DNA of 64,000 nucleotides, taken from contig MCFE01000067.1 of NCBI GenBank assembly GCA_002104905.1, positions 62,001 through 126,000 of the forward strand, in the 5' to 3' direction. The translations under genes were made by a program, and so were the position numbers. Below the pieces are notes generated by a model. It worked only from the letters and a program-made list of their open reading frames with translations, did no database searches and was not told the origin of the DNA. Positions within the stretch are counted from its first letter, which is position 1; the number at the start of each line of letters is the position of its first letter. Shown here piece by piece: positions 53,600 through 64,000 of the stretch. This stretch comes from Basidiobolus meristosporus CBS 931.73 (taxonomy: Eukaryota; Basidiobolomycota; Basidiobolomycetes; Basidiobolales; Basidiobolaceae).

Positions 53600-55302
53600 C
53601 ATTCACTGGTGCTCATATGTCTTGGTCTTCAGCTGGCACTGCAAGCTCTAGCACCTCATTTGCTAGTCTTTGTAATAGATCCTTGCAATAATCAAGTGTA
53701 TTTTCTTGAGTACTGCTCTTGAAGAAGTGCTGCAACCTCTTGACCTGCCTAATAATGCTCCAAATTTCCACCAAACGCAATGTGATAACCTTTGGAGCTC
53801 TTGACATTGCTACTTTGTGTGTTGGTGAGATCTTCACTCTTTCCACAATGTATGATATGGAGACTGTGATAGACAAGTTGCCTATCTCTGCAAACTCATC
53901 CACCTCACAGGAGTATGGCTTAACTGGCTGCGCTTCCAACTCTTGTGAATACTGCTGTTTTCTTGGTGGTGATTCTTCCTGGCTATGATTGAATTCAGTC
54001 TGTTCCAGGCTTATGGCATCAATTGGCAAGAACTGCAGTTTTTTGCATGCTTCCCTGTCTCAGGCATGCATAGACAAAGTAGTAGTGAAAAACCTAGCAG
54101 TGATAATGGAAATGGTAAAGGGAAAAATGTCTAAGTACTTCTTGTATTGAACTGTGTTTTCTCCTTGATAAATGCTGCACTGATGCATTTATTTTGGCCC
54201 ACTTGTCCCTTAATGGCACTCTGTGGGCAACCTAATGCTTCTTTCCCACTTGTTTTGAGCTCTCAGCCTATGCTGTGAAGGGCTCCTGAGGTTGCTGCTT
54301 GTTCTTATCACTGCCAGGTCCATCACTGCTACTATGACTGAGTGCTTCTTGAGTGAAACTATGCTTTTTCTGTAGGAAATATTGAGCAGGTGCATCTCTG
54401 TCTGCCTGCTTTTCCTGTGTTGCCACTCTTGTAGCTACCTGATGTCTCTCTGACACTTGTTTGGAGCTTTTGGCCCTGCTTGTAATGGGCTGTTGAGGAA
54501 GCCTCTGCTTCTTAGCCAGTGCACCCTTGCTCTTCTGCCTTTGAAAGTTTCTGCTATTCTTGAGAAACCTTCTTGGCATACTAATGCTGGCCTAGAATTA
54601 ATTTGCTTGTTTGAATTCTGGACAATGCTCATGGAGCAAGTCAAGCACATTCTGCTTGGCCTTAAGTTGCCAGTGGGCCCATGGTATGCTGGCCTTAAGG
54701 TGTAGGTGTGCTAGACTTCCAAAAGCCTGTTGATGATCAGCCCACTCTTCATCATTGCACTCAATGACTTAACAGATCTTTGATGTCTTATGATTCTTAG
54801 TTGTTGGTATGAATACAACATTTTCTCCCTCCCATTCTGTGATAGGTGTTTTTGTGGGCTTTATCTTTGGGTGCTGTTGTAGTGCTTCAAAGACTGTATG
54901 GTGCTCTTCTGTTGTTACATCAGTAAGTGGCTCAAATGTTGGCTGTGATATTGAGCTACTTGAGTTCCTTCTTTACAGCAAAGATACTGATTTCTCTACC
55001 TGGGATATTGATTGCTCTACACTTTGTAGCTACTCATCCTGTTTCTGGACTATTTCCCAATTTCTCTGTGCCATTGCATCTATCCAATCAGCCACTGCAC
55101 CTGATTGCCACATTAATGCTTTGGTATGAGCTGACAACATACTTGCTAATATTGGTGGTGGTGATGTTATAATGGCCACTTACTGATCTTCAACTGAGGG
55201 TACTGTGTTAGCTACATTCACATATGCCTGAACATAACAGTCAGCTTGTGGCTCTGCAGAGGTTCTCAATTGCCTACTTGACTGAGAGCTTGAGGAGTCC
55301 GC
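53600..55302 (-). pseudogene. Tnp2-element ORF1, element J, main part
   Basis: Read leftward: coiled coil and middle region (54809-55129 antisense zone), core ARKQMCLTCSMSI...RRFLKNSRNFQRQK (54268-54650), Ser-rich linker, and an unusually well kept C-terminal frame of 138 residues at 53613-54029: MPIDAISLEQTEFNHSQEES, then EIWSIIRQVKRLQHFFKSS, LDYCKDLLQRLANEVLELAV. The N-terminal end lies across X3 at 56574-56742. Confidence 0.62.
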
Positions 55303-56573
55303 TGTAGTGGGGTGACAGTGACACCCACTGACAGATGTGCTCATTCCCATATTTTTTTATGTCCCTATATCTCTACTATGCTTATTTTAGTTTTATCCCA
55401 TTTGTCTTACCTGATCAGTACTATCCCATAAGCCAGTTGACTATCACACCTGCTTACCTTATTGCATAAGTTACCCCTCACTTTATGTAAGATTAATAGC
55501 TATAAGTGCTTCTATATTGGGCAAGTACCCACACCAGTACCTGTGACACATGATCAACCCATGTCACCATCCCAACCATTTTCATCCCATATATGGTATC
55601 CCTATGTTTCACAGGTTTCAGAATACTGATTCCTGATTGGTTGGATGTGCTCTGCCTCTTAGAACCTTCCAGCACCTACTTAGAACATTCTTAGGTCATT
55701 CTGATGTCATTAAGACTTCTATTGATATCTGGAACCTTCTGGAACACCATGATTAGTAATCACTTAGCCAGTAAGAAAAGTATATAAGGGAGGCTATCCC
55801 TCAACAATAAATCATCATCCCTTTTATCAATATACTGACTTGTTGATTAGTGTGATCACTGCTACCTACTGCTACCTGAACTTCCAGCCCCAGACCACAG
55901 GACACTCCCAGGAAACCGCACTGACAGCTAACTGACCATAGAGGCACTACTTGTGAGGAATACTCAGAGTAGGTATCTTTTATTATATTTGATTCTTTCC
56001 CCAGCTTGTTCTTGTACAGGCAAAGATATTTTTCTGTCTTTGTAGCTACTGACTACAGCTGCATTCTTATCAAGTCCCTGCTGGTGGAGTTTACAGTTGT
56101 TTTGACTTTGGAAGCTTTAGTACATTGTCATCTTAAAGGACACTGAACCCAGCACATACTTTTGTTAAGACACCAACTAAGTTGGGGATTGTAGCTCAAT
56201 AGTTTTCCCTTGACAAGCTTGTGGCTTTATTCCCCATCACATTAGATTAGAGACAGAGCCCAGGTATTCCTAGCAAGCTTTTGGCAGAGGTTATTGCACC
56301 CAGTGAAACCCCACACACATAACACTTGAGAAGTGTTGGACATATCTCTCCCTTGGACTTATACACCACCACAGTGTTTCCACTAAAATCAGTAATGGGG
56401 GCTTTGAGGATTTATTACTACTTCTTATCAAAATCATACTGGGATGCCACTTACCATATACATGGTACAAGTGGTCAACCATCATGTGGCTGGCAACATT
56501 TGATCCAGAGACTGTCCTGATTCCAGCATGCATTAAAAGTTGCATGGCATTCATATCCAAAAATGCTACCACA
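55303..56573 (+). mobile_element. LTR-X copy X3 carrying a transduced Tnp2 fragment
   Basis: LTR-X at 55303-56373 in forward orientation (TGTAGTGGGGTGACAG..., TATATAAGG at 55781-55789, AATAAA at 55806-55811, ...ACACCACCACA), followed without a break by about 200 bp identical to element G ORF2 next to X2 (46386-46586), ending ATGCTACCACA. The whole 1271-bp block is flanked by CCGC (55299-55302) and CCAC (56574-56577), and element J ORF1 joins across it. Confidence 0.75.
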
Positions 56574-56742
56574 CCACATTACTACCTTTAATGGGCACAC
56601 TGTCCACTGGGCCTTTTTTAGATGTAGCCCTGCTTATTGCACTGAATTTCAAAGCAAGCTGTTGTCCAACCATTCTTCTGTTGCTGCCAGCAGTGGGGTT
56701 TGGTTGAGAACCAGACAACTTTGCTTTATTTTTTGGCAGCAT
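56574..56742 (-). pseudogene. Element J ORF1, N-terminal part
   Basis: Starts at 56742 with MLPKNKAKLSGSQPNPTAGS, then VGQQLALKFSAISRATSKKG and VDSVPIKG. Interrupted by X3. The start is set by agreement with elements B, G and K. Confidence 0.65.
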
Positions 56743-56939
56743 ATATATGGAAGTGAGTAAAACCAAAGGAGAAATAGTGTTACATATAAATGTGTATGTG
56801 GTGCCACTACTGTATTTATAGTGCTTACTATGGCAGGTCATCATTGAATCTTACATTCATGTAGGTGCAATGTCTCAAATACAAAACTGTCTTAAGTTCA
56901 CATGAGTATTGGCCTAAAAGTGATGTAATAGAGTTACAT
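56743..56939. promoter_or_regulatory. Divergent promoter of element J
   Basis: Conserved spacer between ORF1 (minus) and ORF2 (plus), same order as at 48221-48392 and 59721-59885. Confidence 0.4.
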
Positions 56940-58520
56940 TGTTGAAGGTCAAACTGTTTGCCCCATGGACAAGACTATTTTGACTCAACACCATAAGAGA
57001 AGAGAAAAAAGACCATGTGACTATTGTGGCAAGCCTCTCAGCAATGAAGCATGCAGATAGCATAGGAAGTACTACAAGGACCTCAGCCAGTGTTTGCCAC
57101 CCACGTCATATTTGACCATTCATTGGTCACTACTGTACCAACATTATCTTGCCGGCCAGTTGATACTTCTACATCAGCACCTGGCCATCTTTGTCACCTT
57201 GTGCAAACTGAGTCAGGTGAGTTTGTGATGCCTTTAGGCTCACCTCAGCCATCTGAATATGGCACACAGAGCAATAGCTCTGACAAAGAAGGTTCACTGT
57301 TGTATTTTGAGCCTATCTCCTCAACAACAGTACCATGTATGAGCCTTGTCGAATCCCTATATGCAATGAGACACCACATGTTGAAACCAATGCCAAGGAC
57401 ACTTTATGGAGCCAAGTGAACCTAGTAACCCATCTACTGGTGAATGATGTAATGTTGTGGCTAGAGAAGTGGCATGTTTCCACTAACATCAGTAATGGGG
57501 GCTTTGAGGATTTACTACTACTGCTTGCTAAATCATCCCTGCATGCCACTTACCATGCATATGGTATAGATGGACAACCATCATGCAGCTGGTAACATAT
57601 GACCTAGGAACCATCCTGATATCAGCATGTGTTAACAATTACATGGCATTCACATCAGAAATACCACTATTGCAAGGTGTCCAACTTGTCAGGAATCCAC
57701 CACCATTGGGCAAAACATTGTTCACACTCTGATTATATATTCTGGTAGTACCCTGTCTAAAGAAGCTATGCAGTCCAACAAATATTGTGAAGCTATAAAG
57801 TACTGCACCCGGCATCAATTGAGTGCAAATATACCCAAATTATTTGATAGCAAACATTACAAACAGCTAAGAGGCAGGGGCTACTTGGAAGGTATGTATC
57901 ACCATGCCTTTGCCTTAGCACTTGATTGAATCTCATTAAACAAGTACACTACCAGCATATCCTGCTGGCTGCTGACTCTCATCAACCTGAATTTGCTGCC
58001 AATCTTATGGTATCAGAGCAGCTCTCTGATGGTAGTCTTACTGGTATCTGGGCCTAAATCACTGTCCAACTTGGAGAGCTACCTGTATCCTTTGCTGTAT
58101 GAATTTGTATGCTTTCCTGCAGGATAATGTTAAGTTGCCATTATGTCAAAGTGCATATTATTATCTGCATAAGAGATACCCCAGCCATCAGCAAGATAGC
58201 TGGCTTCTCTGGGAACAATAGATTGTATTGCTGTCAAATGTGTTAGATCCAGGGGACTTAATCCATAACTCACACACATTATTATTACCCAAGCACCTAT
58301 ACTACAAACATCATCTTTCTGTAAAGTGAATGTAAAGAAGACAGCATGCAATTGCAGCAAAGTTGGTAAGCTATAAGCCATTGGCTGGAATATGGAATTA
58401 ACTGGAGAGCAGAGATACTTAAGATAGAGGGAGTCTGTTGGAGCAAAAGCTTTTCACTGGGAGCAATGCATTTGCATTTTAACAATATCCCTATACTGAT
58501 GACCAAGCTGTACATGGTGC
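56940..58520 (+). pseudogene. Tnp2-type transposase (ORF2), element J
   Basis: Zinc-finger-like start MDKTILTQHHKRREKRPC followed by DYCGKPLSNEAC (about 56965-57050). N-terminal domain VPTLSCRPVDTSTSAPGHL and VMPLGSPQPSEYGTQSNSS (57090-57300), EPCRIPICNETPHVE (57335-57390), and Tnp2 core traces near 57950-58230 (NLMVSEQLS, IICIRDTPAISKIAGFSG). Truncated at 58520 before the C-terminal domain. Several stops. Confidence 0.68.
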
Positions 58521-59720
58521 ATACAAAATTATCTGGCAATGGATATAGGTAGCTATCCAGGTTGGGCAGTGATTTAGGCCCACATACCAGTGAAACCACC
58601 ATCAGATTTCTACACTGATACCATAAGATAGGTGGTAGATTCAGGTTGATGAGAATCAGTGGCCAGCAGGATTTGGCAGTAGAGTACTTGTTTAATGAGA
58701 ATATATCAAGTGCTAAGGCAAAGGCATGGTCATACATACCTTCAAATTGGCCCTTGTTTCTTAGCTGTTTAAAATGTTTGCCATCAAATATCTGATATGT
58801 TAACACTTGATTGATAGTGAATGCAGCACTTTATAGCTACACAATATTTGCTGGACTGCATGAGCTTCTTTATACAGGGTATTGCTGGAATATATCTGGA
58901 GTGTAAACAATGCTTTCCCCCAATGGTTGTGAATTCCTGCCAAGCTGGACACCTGCAATAGTGGCATTTTCTGATATGAGCACCATGCAACTGTTAACGC
59001 ATGCTAGTATCAGGATGGCTCCTGGATTATATATTGCTAGCTGCATGATGGTTGCTTACTTATACCATGTACATGGTAAGTTTCATCCTGGGATAATTTT
59101 GGCACAAAGTAGTAAATCCTCAAAGCCCCCATTACTGATATCAGTGGAAATGCACCACTTCTCTTGCCACAACATTGCATCATTAACCAGTAGATGGATT
59201 ACTGTGCTCACTTGACTCCATATAGCATTCTTGACATTTTTTCCGCAAGTGCTTTCTCATTGCATAATGGGATCTTGCTGGGCTCATGCAGGGTACTGTT
59301 GCTAGGGAAGATAGGCTCATAATCCATCAGTGAGCCTGCTTCTTCAGAGCTATTACTCAGTGTGCCATATTCAGATGGCTGGGGTGAGCCTATAGGTGTC
59401 ACAAACTCACCTGACTCAGTTTGCGCAAGTTGATAAGTATGAGCAGATGCTGTTATAGAAGTATCAAGTGGCTAGCAAGATATTGTTAGTGTAGTAGTGA
59501 CTGGTGAATGGTCAAATAAGACTTGTATGGCAAAACACTGGCTGTGAACCTTGTAATACTTCTTATGCTGTATGCATGCTTCATGGCTGAGAGGCTTGCT
59601 ACCATAGTCACATAGTCATATTTCTCTTCTCTTATGGTGTTGAATCAGAGTAGTCTTATCCCTTGGGCAAACAGTTTGACATTCAACAACATAATGCTAT
59701 TATATTACATTTTTGGCAAT
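58521..59720 (-). pseudogene. Tnp2-type transposase (ORF2), element K
   Basis: Reads 59720 to 58521. Zinc-finger zone near 59580-59680; N-terminal SPQPSEYGTLSNSSEEAGSL (59208-59402); then a 169-residue frame 58297-58806 starting before the core: HAFALALDIFSLNKYSTAKS, WPLILINLNLPPILWYQ, NLMVVSLVCGPKSLPNLDSY. These are classic Tnp2 signatures. Beyond 58521 that frame runs into element J antisense sequence, so its end is an artefact. Confidence 0.7.
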
Positions 59721-59885
59721 ACTCATGTCAGTTTAAGACAGTCTTGTATTTAAGATATTGCACCTGCATGTAGATAAGATTCTGTGATGGCCCACCATAG
59801 TAAGCATTACAAATAAAATTGTGGTACTATATACACATGTATATGTAACACTATTTCCCCTTTGGTTTTACTCACTTCCATATAT
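59721..59885. promoter_or_regulatory. Divergent promoter of element K
   Basis: Spacer with the conserved leader ACACTATTTCCCCTTTGG and ATATATATG at the ORF1 start. Likely drives both genes of the element. Confidence 0.42.
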
Positions 59886-61760
59886 ATGCTGCCAAAAACT
59901 AAAGCAAAGTTGTCAGGTTCCCAACCAAACCCCACCACTGACAGTAGCAGAAAAATGGTTGGACAACAGCTTGCTTTGACATTCAGTGCAACAAGCAAGG
60001 CTAAAACCAAAAAAGGCCCTTTGGACAGCGTGCCCACTGAAGGGAGTAATGCAGATTCCTGAGCCTCTCAGTCAAGTAGGCAATTGAAAGTCTCTGCAGA
60101 GCAACAAACTGACCATATTGCTGAGGCAGGTGAGAATGAAGCAAAAGTAGTACTTTTGGTTGAGTACCAGCAATTGGCTGTCATAACATCACCACAGTCT
60201 GTATTAGCAAGTATGTTGTAGGCTCATACCAGGGCATTGATGAGTCAAATAGTTGCAGTGGCTGATAGGATAGATGCAATGGCTCAGGGAAATCAGGAAA
60301 TCAGGAAATAGTCCAGAAACAGGACAAGCAGATAATACATGTAGAGCAATCAATATCCCAGGTGGAGAAAGCAGTAGCTTTGCTGCAAAGAAGGAACTCA
60401 AGTAGCACAATGTCACAGCCAAGAATTGGGCCATTTCCTGATGTAATAGCAAAAGAACACCATAAAGTCTTTGAAGCACAACAACAGTGGCCAAAGATAA
60501 AGCCTGCAGAAAAAACTATTGCAGCATGGGAGGGAGGAAATGTAGTGTTTATACTAAAGCCTAAAAGTCAAGAAATACTGAAGAACTGCAAAGCCATTAA
60601 GTGCAACGATGAAGAGCAGGCTGATGATCAAGAGGCTGATAGAAGTCTAGTATACCAACATATCAAGGCTGGCATACAATGGGACCATCCAGGCTCAAGG
60701 CCAACTATAATGTGCTTGACTTTCTCCATGAGCATTATCCTGGATCCCAAGCAAGTAAACAGATTTTGGGCCAGCATTGGTATGCTAAGAAAGTATCTCA
60801 AGAATAGCAGAAACTATCAAAGGTAGAAGAAGAAGGGTGCAATTGCAGAAAACCAGCAGCTTCCTCACAAGCCCATTGCAAGCAGGGCCAAATGCTCCAA
60901 ACAAGCCTCAAAGAGGCATCAGGTAGCTGGAAGAGTGCTAATAAGGGAAAATCAGGCAGACACAGATGCACCAGTGCAATATTCACCAAGGAAACTGTGT
61001 AGTTTCACTCAAGAAGCACTCAGTCAAAGTAGCAGTGAAATACCTGGCAGTGATAGAGGAAAAGGTAATGGGGAACAAGTCTACCCAATCAGAGACAGGG
61101 AAGCATAAGATAAATGCTTGAGTTCTTGCCAATTAACACTGTAAGCCTGGAATAGACTGAATCCCATCATAGCCAAGAAGGATTACCAACAAGAAAACAG
61201 CTGTTTTCACAAGAGTTGGCAGTACAGCCAGTTGAGCTAAACTCCAGTGAGGTAGATGAGTTTGCAGAGAAAGGCAATTTGTCTACCACAGCCTCCATGT
61301 TCTCCATTGTTGCCAGAGTGGAGATCCCATTGACAAACAAAGTAGTAATACCAAGAACTCAAGAGGTTATCACAGTGCCTTTGGTGGAATTCTGGAACAT
61401 TAACAAGCACATTTAGAGGTTGCAGCACTTCTTGAAGTGCAGTGCTCAAGAAAACTCACTTGAATATTGCAAGGACTTATTGTAAAGACTGGCAGATGAG
61501 GATCTAGACCTTGCAGTGCTGGCTGAAGACCAGGATCTATAGGAACCAGTGAATGAACAACAACATTAAGCAGTAGGGTTCCTGCCAAAGTCATGGAAAC
61601 AGAGCATTGCAGATGAAATACTTATTTAGTGGTGGCTTTTAATGGAGTTACTTGTTGAATATGAGGTTGGGCTTAATGTTAGTGTAGTGTATAGGGACTT
61701 CTATATGCCAATACAATTGTCAATTGAGGTACCAGTGAAGCTTCAACAGATATTTATCAA
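59886..61760 (+). pseudogene. Tnp2-element ORF1, element K
   Basis: Starts MLPKTKAKLSGSQPNPTTDS with VGQQLALTFSATSKAKTKKG; stop at 60060. An 8-bp tandem duplication (GAAATCAG repeated, about 60290-60308) shifts the frame. A 154-residue frame at 60362-60826 holds the coiled-coil end and the segment PRIGPFPDVIAKEHHKVFEA to MLRKYLKNSRNYQR. The C-terminal block at 61216-61416 has VDEFAEKGNLSTTAS and VPLVEFWNINK, followed by LEYCKDLL. Unknown function. Confidence 0.62.
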
Positions 61761-62070
61761 TTTATATGCATGAAAAATAAGAGAAACAATTGAGTCAGGT
61801 AGTTAGGTGTGTGAAAAAAAGGCAATAGCCAATCAATGCACACAAATGTAGGAGGTGATAGATTGTCTGAGATCAGAAAGTGAGAAGATTGGAAGAGAAC
61901 CAATCAAAAGCCACTTTTGTATTATTGTGATGAAAAATTTTAACTAAGTTTTTTAAGATATCTGGGGTGCAATTATTTTTTGATGGTCTGTGCATGGTGT
62001 CCTGATGGAATCAATACCACATAGTCAAAGGACTTAGAAATTATGGCAGCCTGCTGATGGGATCATCACA

Positions 62071-62086
62071 ATAATTTTTCATAGGG
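62071..62086. repeat. Terminal inverted repeat, ORF1 side of element K
   Basis: ATAATTTTTCATAGGG, the inverse of the element F left end. Confidence 0.6.
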
Positions 62087-63456
62087 CTCAGTTTTAGCTT
62101 TGACAATTCTGGATGCAGGATCATTGATCCAAATGATGCCCATATTGCTCTGGGTATTTGAGATAAGAAACTATACAAGATAAATTCTATTTCATCATAT
62201 CTGGGAGCTAATAAAAGTGACTTAAATGAAGAAATGCCAATGCTTTGGCACAGGAGATTTGGTCACATTTATTTTGGTCAATACTGCAAAATAATCAAAG
62301 ATCAGCTAATTCTGGACTAAAAATTGATTTGGGCACTGTAATACATGCATATATGAACAACAGGCCAGACAGCTGTTCAAGAGCTCTGGGCTAATCAAAA
62401 TTATGTAGAAATTAGATCTAATCTCTCATATCTGTCTGAACCTATGCAAAATTTATTTTTAGGCCGGAAGAAGTATTTGATCACTTTTAATGAAAATTAT
62501 ACAAGATACATATAGGTCTACTTGATGGTGAGAATGAAAGAGGCTCTGTTCAAGCTCTGGGAGTTCAAAGCCATGGTGGAAAGAGAAACCAGTACAGAAA
62601 TTAAGATAATAAGCTCTGACAATGGTGGAGAATATTCCTCAAAACACCTCATCTACTTCTGCAAGATTCATGGGATAAATCAAGAGACTACTGTACTGTA
62701 CTTGCCACAGCAAAATGAAGTGGCAGAACATGCAAACTGATTAATGACTGATATGGCCAGACTTATGTTCCATAATCCAGTATTAGCTTATGATACTTGA
62801 GTGGAATCAGTTGCCACTGCTTTATACCCTAGAAATAGGAGTATAGCAGAATACCTTGTGATTCTACTCCATTTGGGCACTGTATGGATACAGACCATGT
62901 GCAGAACATCTAAGAGTGTTTGGGTGTACCGCATATGCCACAAAGCTGTCCAGTAATTGGTCAAAATCTGACCCAAGTAATGTAAAATGCATATTTTTGG
63001 GCTACTGCAATGGGAGTCAGGCAAACAGGCTCTACATTACCAAAGCAGAGAAGCTGATCAAGTACAGGGATGTATAATCTGATGAAAATCTGAAATTGGC
63101 ACAAAAAATTGCATCAGATGATGACAAAAATCTGATCTCAAGTCCACCAATAATCAGGATTGAATTAAAGCAATACAATGATAATCTTTTCACTCCAGAG
63201 GGCTCTACTGCCATGGTTCAGCCTAAGGCAGTGTCCAGGAATATCCCAGAAGTGATCATTCCTTTATCACAAAGTAGGAGATCCAACTAGACCAGAAATA
63301 GCCCAAATTACTATATCAATCAGGGCATAAACACTACCTATGCCTATTCAATCCATATTGATGAGCCACAGACTGTAAAAGAGGTGCTAAATAGCCTTCT
63401 GACAAGCCTTTGGAGACCTGCAATGACTAAGGAATATCAGGCCCTGATACTTAGAA
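62087..63456 (+). pseudogene. copia pol relic (C5): gag-pre-integrase and integrase
   Basis: HRRFGH (gag-pre-integrase motif) near 62245; integrase core with SSDNGGEYSSKHLIYFCKIH and LYLPQQNEVAEHAN (62522-62740), a DNGGEF-type motif; VESVATALYPRNRSI and VFGC-like region to 63060; ends at WRPAMTKEYQALI near 63445, which is the very start of the RVT_2 domain. There a new copia LTR (63457) interrupts it. Many stops. The left border abuts element K. Confidence 0.75.
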
Positions 63457-63692
63457 TGTTTTCACCAAAATATCATGTACCCAGAACATGAAAATTTGAT
63501 AAGTAGTTCAAACAGCCCCAGACTTTGCACGCATACTCTTGGGACCTTTCTAAGCCTATTTTATGTGTTTGCTCTGCCAAGACCATGTAAAAGTATAAAT
63601 ACCACTATAACATTCAATAAATCATCAAGTGAAAACCACATAATCTACTTGTTCTCCCTATCACCTTCAATATAACCAAGACTCTTACCACA
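63457..63692 (+). repeat. 5' LTR of copia element C6
   Basis: TGTTTTCACCAAAATATC...CTCTTACCACA, 236 bp, followed directly by a primer-binding site. A second copy is at 52151-52385. TATAAATACC lies near 63592. Confidence 0.75.
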
Positions 63693-63705
63693 GATTATGA
63701 GCCCC
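63693..63705 (+). other. Primer-binding site of copia C6
   Basis: GATTATGAGCCCC, equivalent to the copia-2 site, again matching the anticodon loop of initiator Met tRNA. Confidence 0.65.
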
Positions 63706-64000
63706 AAGCTGTCACTCTCTGCAATGTCTACTACTGCTATTACTGGAATTCTTCCCTCTGCTGAAAAGTTGGATGGATCTAACTACCAAGTGTGGAAGGT
63801 GAAGATGTAGATGCTGTTACAAGAAAGAGACCTTTGGGATATTATCATGGGAGAAGAATGCCCTCATAAAAATGTGGGAGAGGAATTCTTTAAGTACCAG
63901 ACAAAAGAACAAAGTGCCCTTAACTGCATTTGCCTTAATGTCAAAGACAAACTAATTATTCAATGCTCAAGTGCAAAAATGGCAAAGAGGGCCTGGAAGA
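63697..64000 (+). pseudogene. gag of copia C6, runs off the window
   Basis: ATG at 63697 lies inside the primer-binding site: MSPKLSLSAMSTTAITG, then the gag signature LDGSNYQVWKVKM, a single TAG stop at 63808, and the frame stays open afterwards (LLQERDLWDIIMGEE ... AKMAKRAWK) to the end of the window. It could be a recently disabled or, elsewhere in the genome, functional family. The rest of the element lies outside. Confidence 0.7.

Larger units (their letters stand above)
53073..58520. mobile_element. Tnp2 element J (ORF1 minus, ORF2 plus; holds X3)
   Basis: The left terminus CCCTATAAGAAGTTATTGTG is preserved. ORF1 reads leftward (56742 to about 53600), ORF2 rightward (56940 on). At 58520 the transposase stops and the sequence continues as element K in opposite orientation, so the transposase-side terminus is missing. 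Confidence 0.7.
58521..62086. mobile_element. Tnp2 element K (ORF2 minus, ORF1 plus)
   Basis: The right terminus ATAATTTTTCATAGGG (62071-62086) is the best-kept ORF1-side end. The left side is fused tail-to-tail with element J, so the transposase C-terminal half and its terminus are missing. Right flank is copia pol. Confidence 0.7.

Noticed and set aside
58297-58520. C-terminal end of the 169-residue frame 58297-58806
   Set aside because: It passes the J/K inversion junction and continues into antisense element J sequence. Only the part above about 58521 is transposase.
1-64000. tRNA, rRNA and CRISPR arrays
   Set aside because: No cloverleaf-like gene, rRNA segment or regularly spaced short repeats were seen. 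The only tRNA-related sequence is the retroelement primer sites.

Overview
The window looks like fungal nuclear DNA, most likely from a basidiomycete. The evidence is: intronless tandem genes for short CsbD-domain proteins; Ty1/copia elements whose primer-binding site matches the anticodon loop of initiator-Met tRNA; Ty3/gypsy elements; many Tnp2 (CACTA/EnSpm-class) transposons; and a PIF/Harbinger-like DDE element. I see no bacterial operons, tRNA, rRNA or CRISPR. The species cannot be named from the sequence alone.

Region 1 (1-3480) is gene-bearing and CpG-rich. It holds four CsbD-like genes at 174-464(-), 806-1096(+), 1633-1923(-) and 2728-3015(-). The first two are about 97% identical, head-to-head, and form an inverted repeat. 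All four carry a CGTCA core about 100-115 bp upstream of the ATG.

Region 2 (3481-64000) is almost wholly transposon-derived, CpG-depleted and full of stops. The dominant family, called 'Tnp2 elements' here and lettered A-K, has a transposase gene (ORF2) divergent from an accessory gene of unknown function (ORF1). Its termini read about CCCTATGAAAA and it makes 3-bp target duplications. Elements A, B, C and D (3.5-15.7 kb) are truncated and rearranged. Element E runs from 15674 to 52010 and is the outer shell of a Russian doll. Its ORF1 holds gypsy-2 (with copia-1 inside) and element F (with copia-2 and gypsy-1 inside; gypsy-1 in turn holds LTR-X copy X1). Its ORF2 holds LTR-X copy X4, which holds a copia solo LTR (with a 300-bp MITE), which holds element G, which holds Harbinger-like element H and X2; H holds a 733-bp palindromic foldback element. 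This gives six nested levels.

Region 3 (52.0-64 kb) has a copia LTR relic, a truncated Harbinger-like element (I), two Tnp2 elements J and K joined in inverted orientation at about 58520, a copia pol relic, and at the right edge the 5' LTR and gag of a copia element that runs off the window.

Nearly every mobile-element gene is broken. The likely intact protein-coding genes are the four CsbD-like ones. Boundaries between nested elements were read by eye from repeat copies within the window. Those backed by target duplications are firm; others are good to about +/-20 bp.
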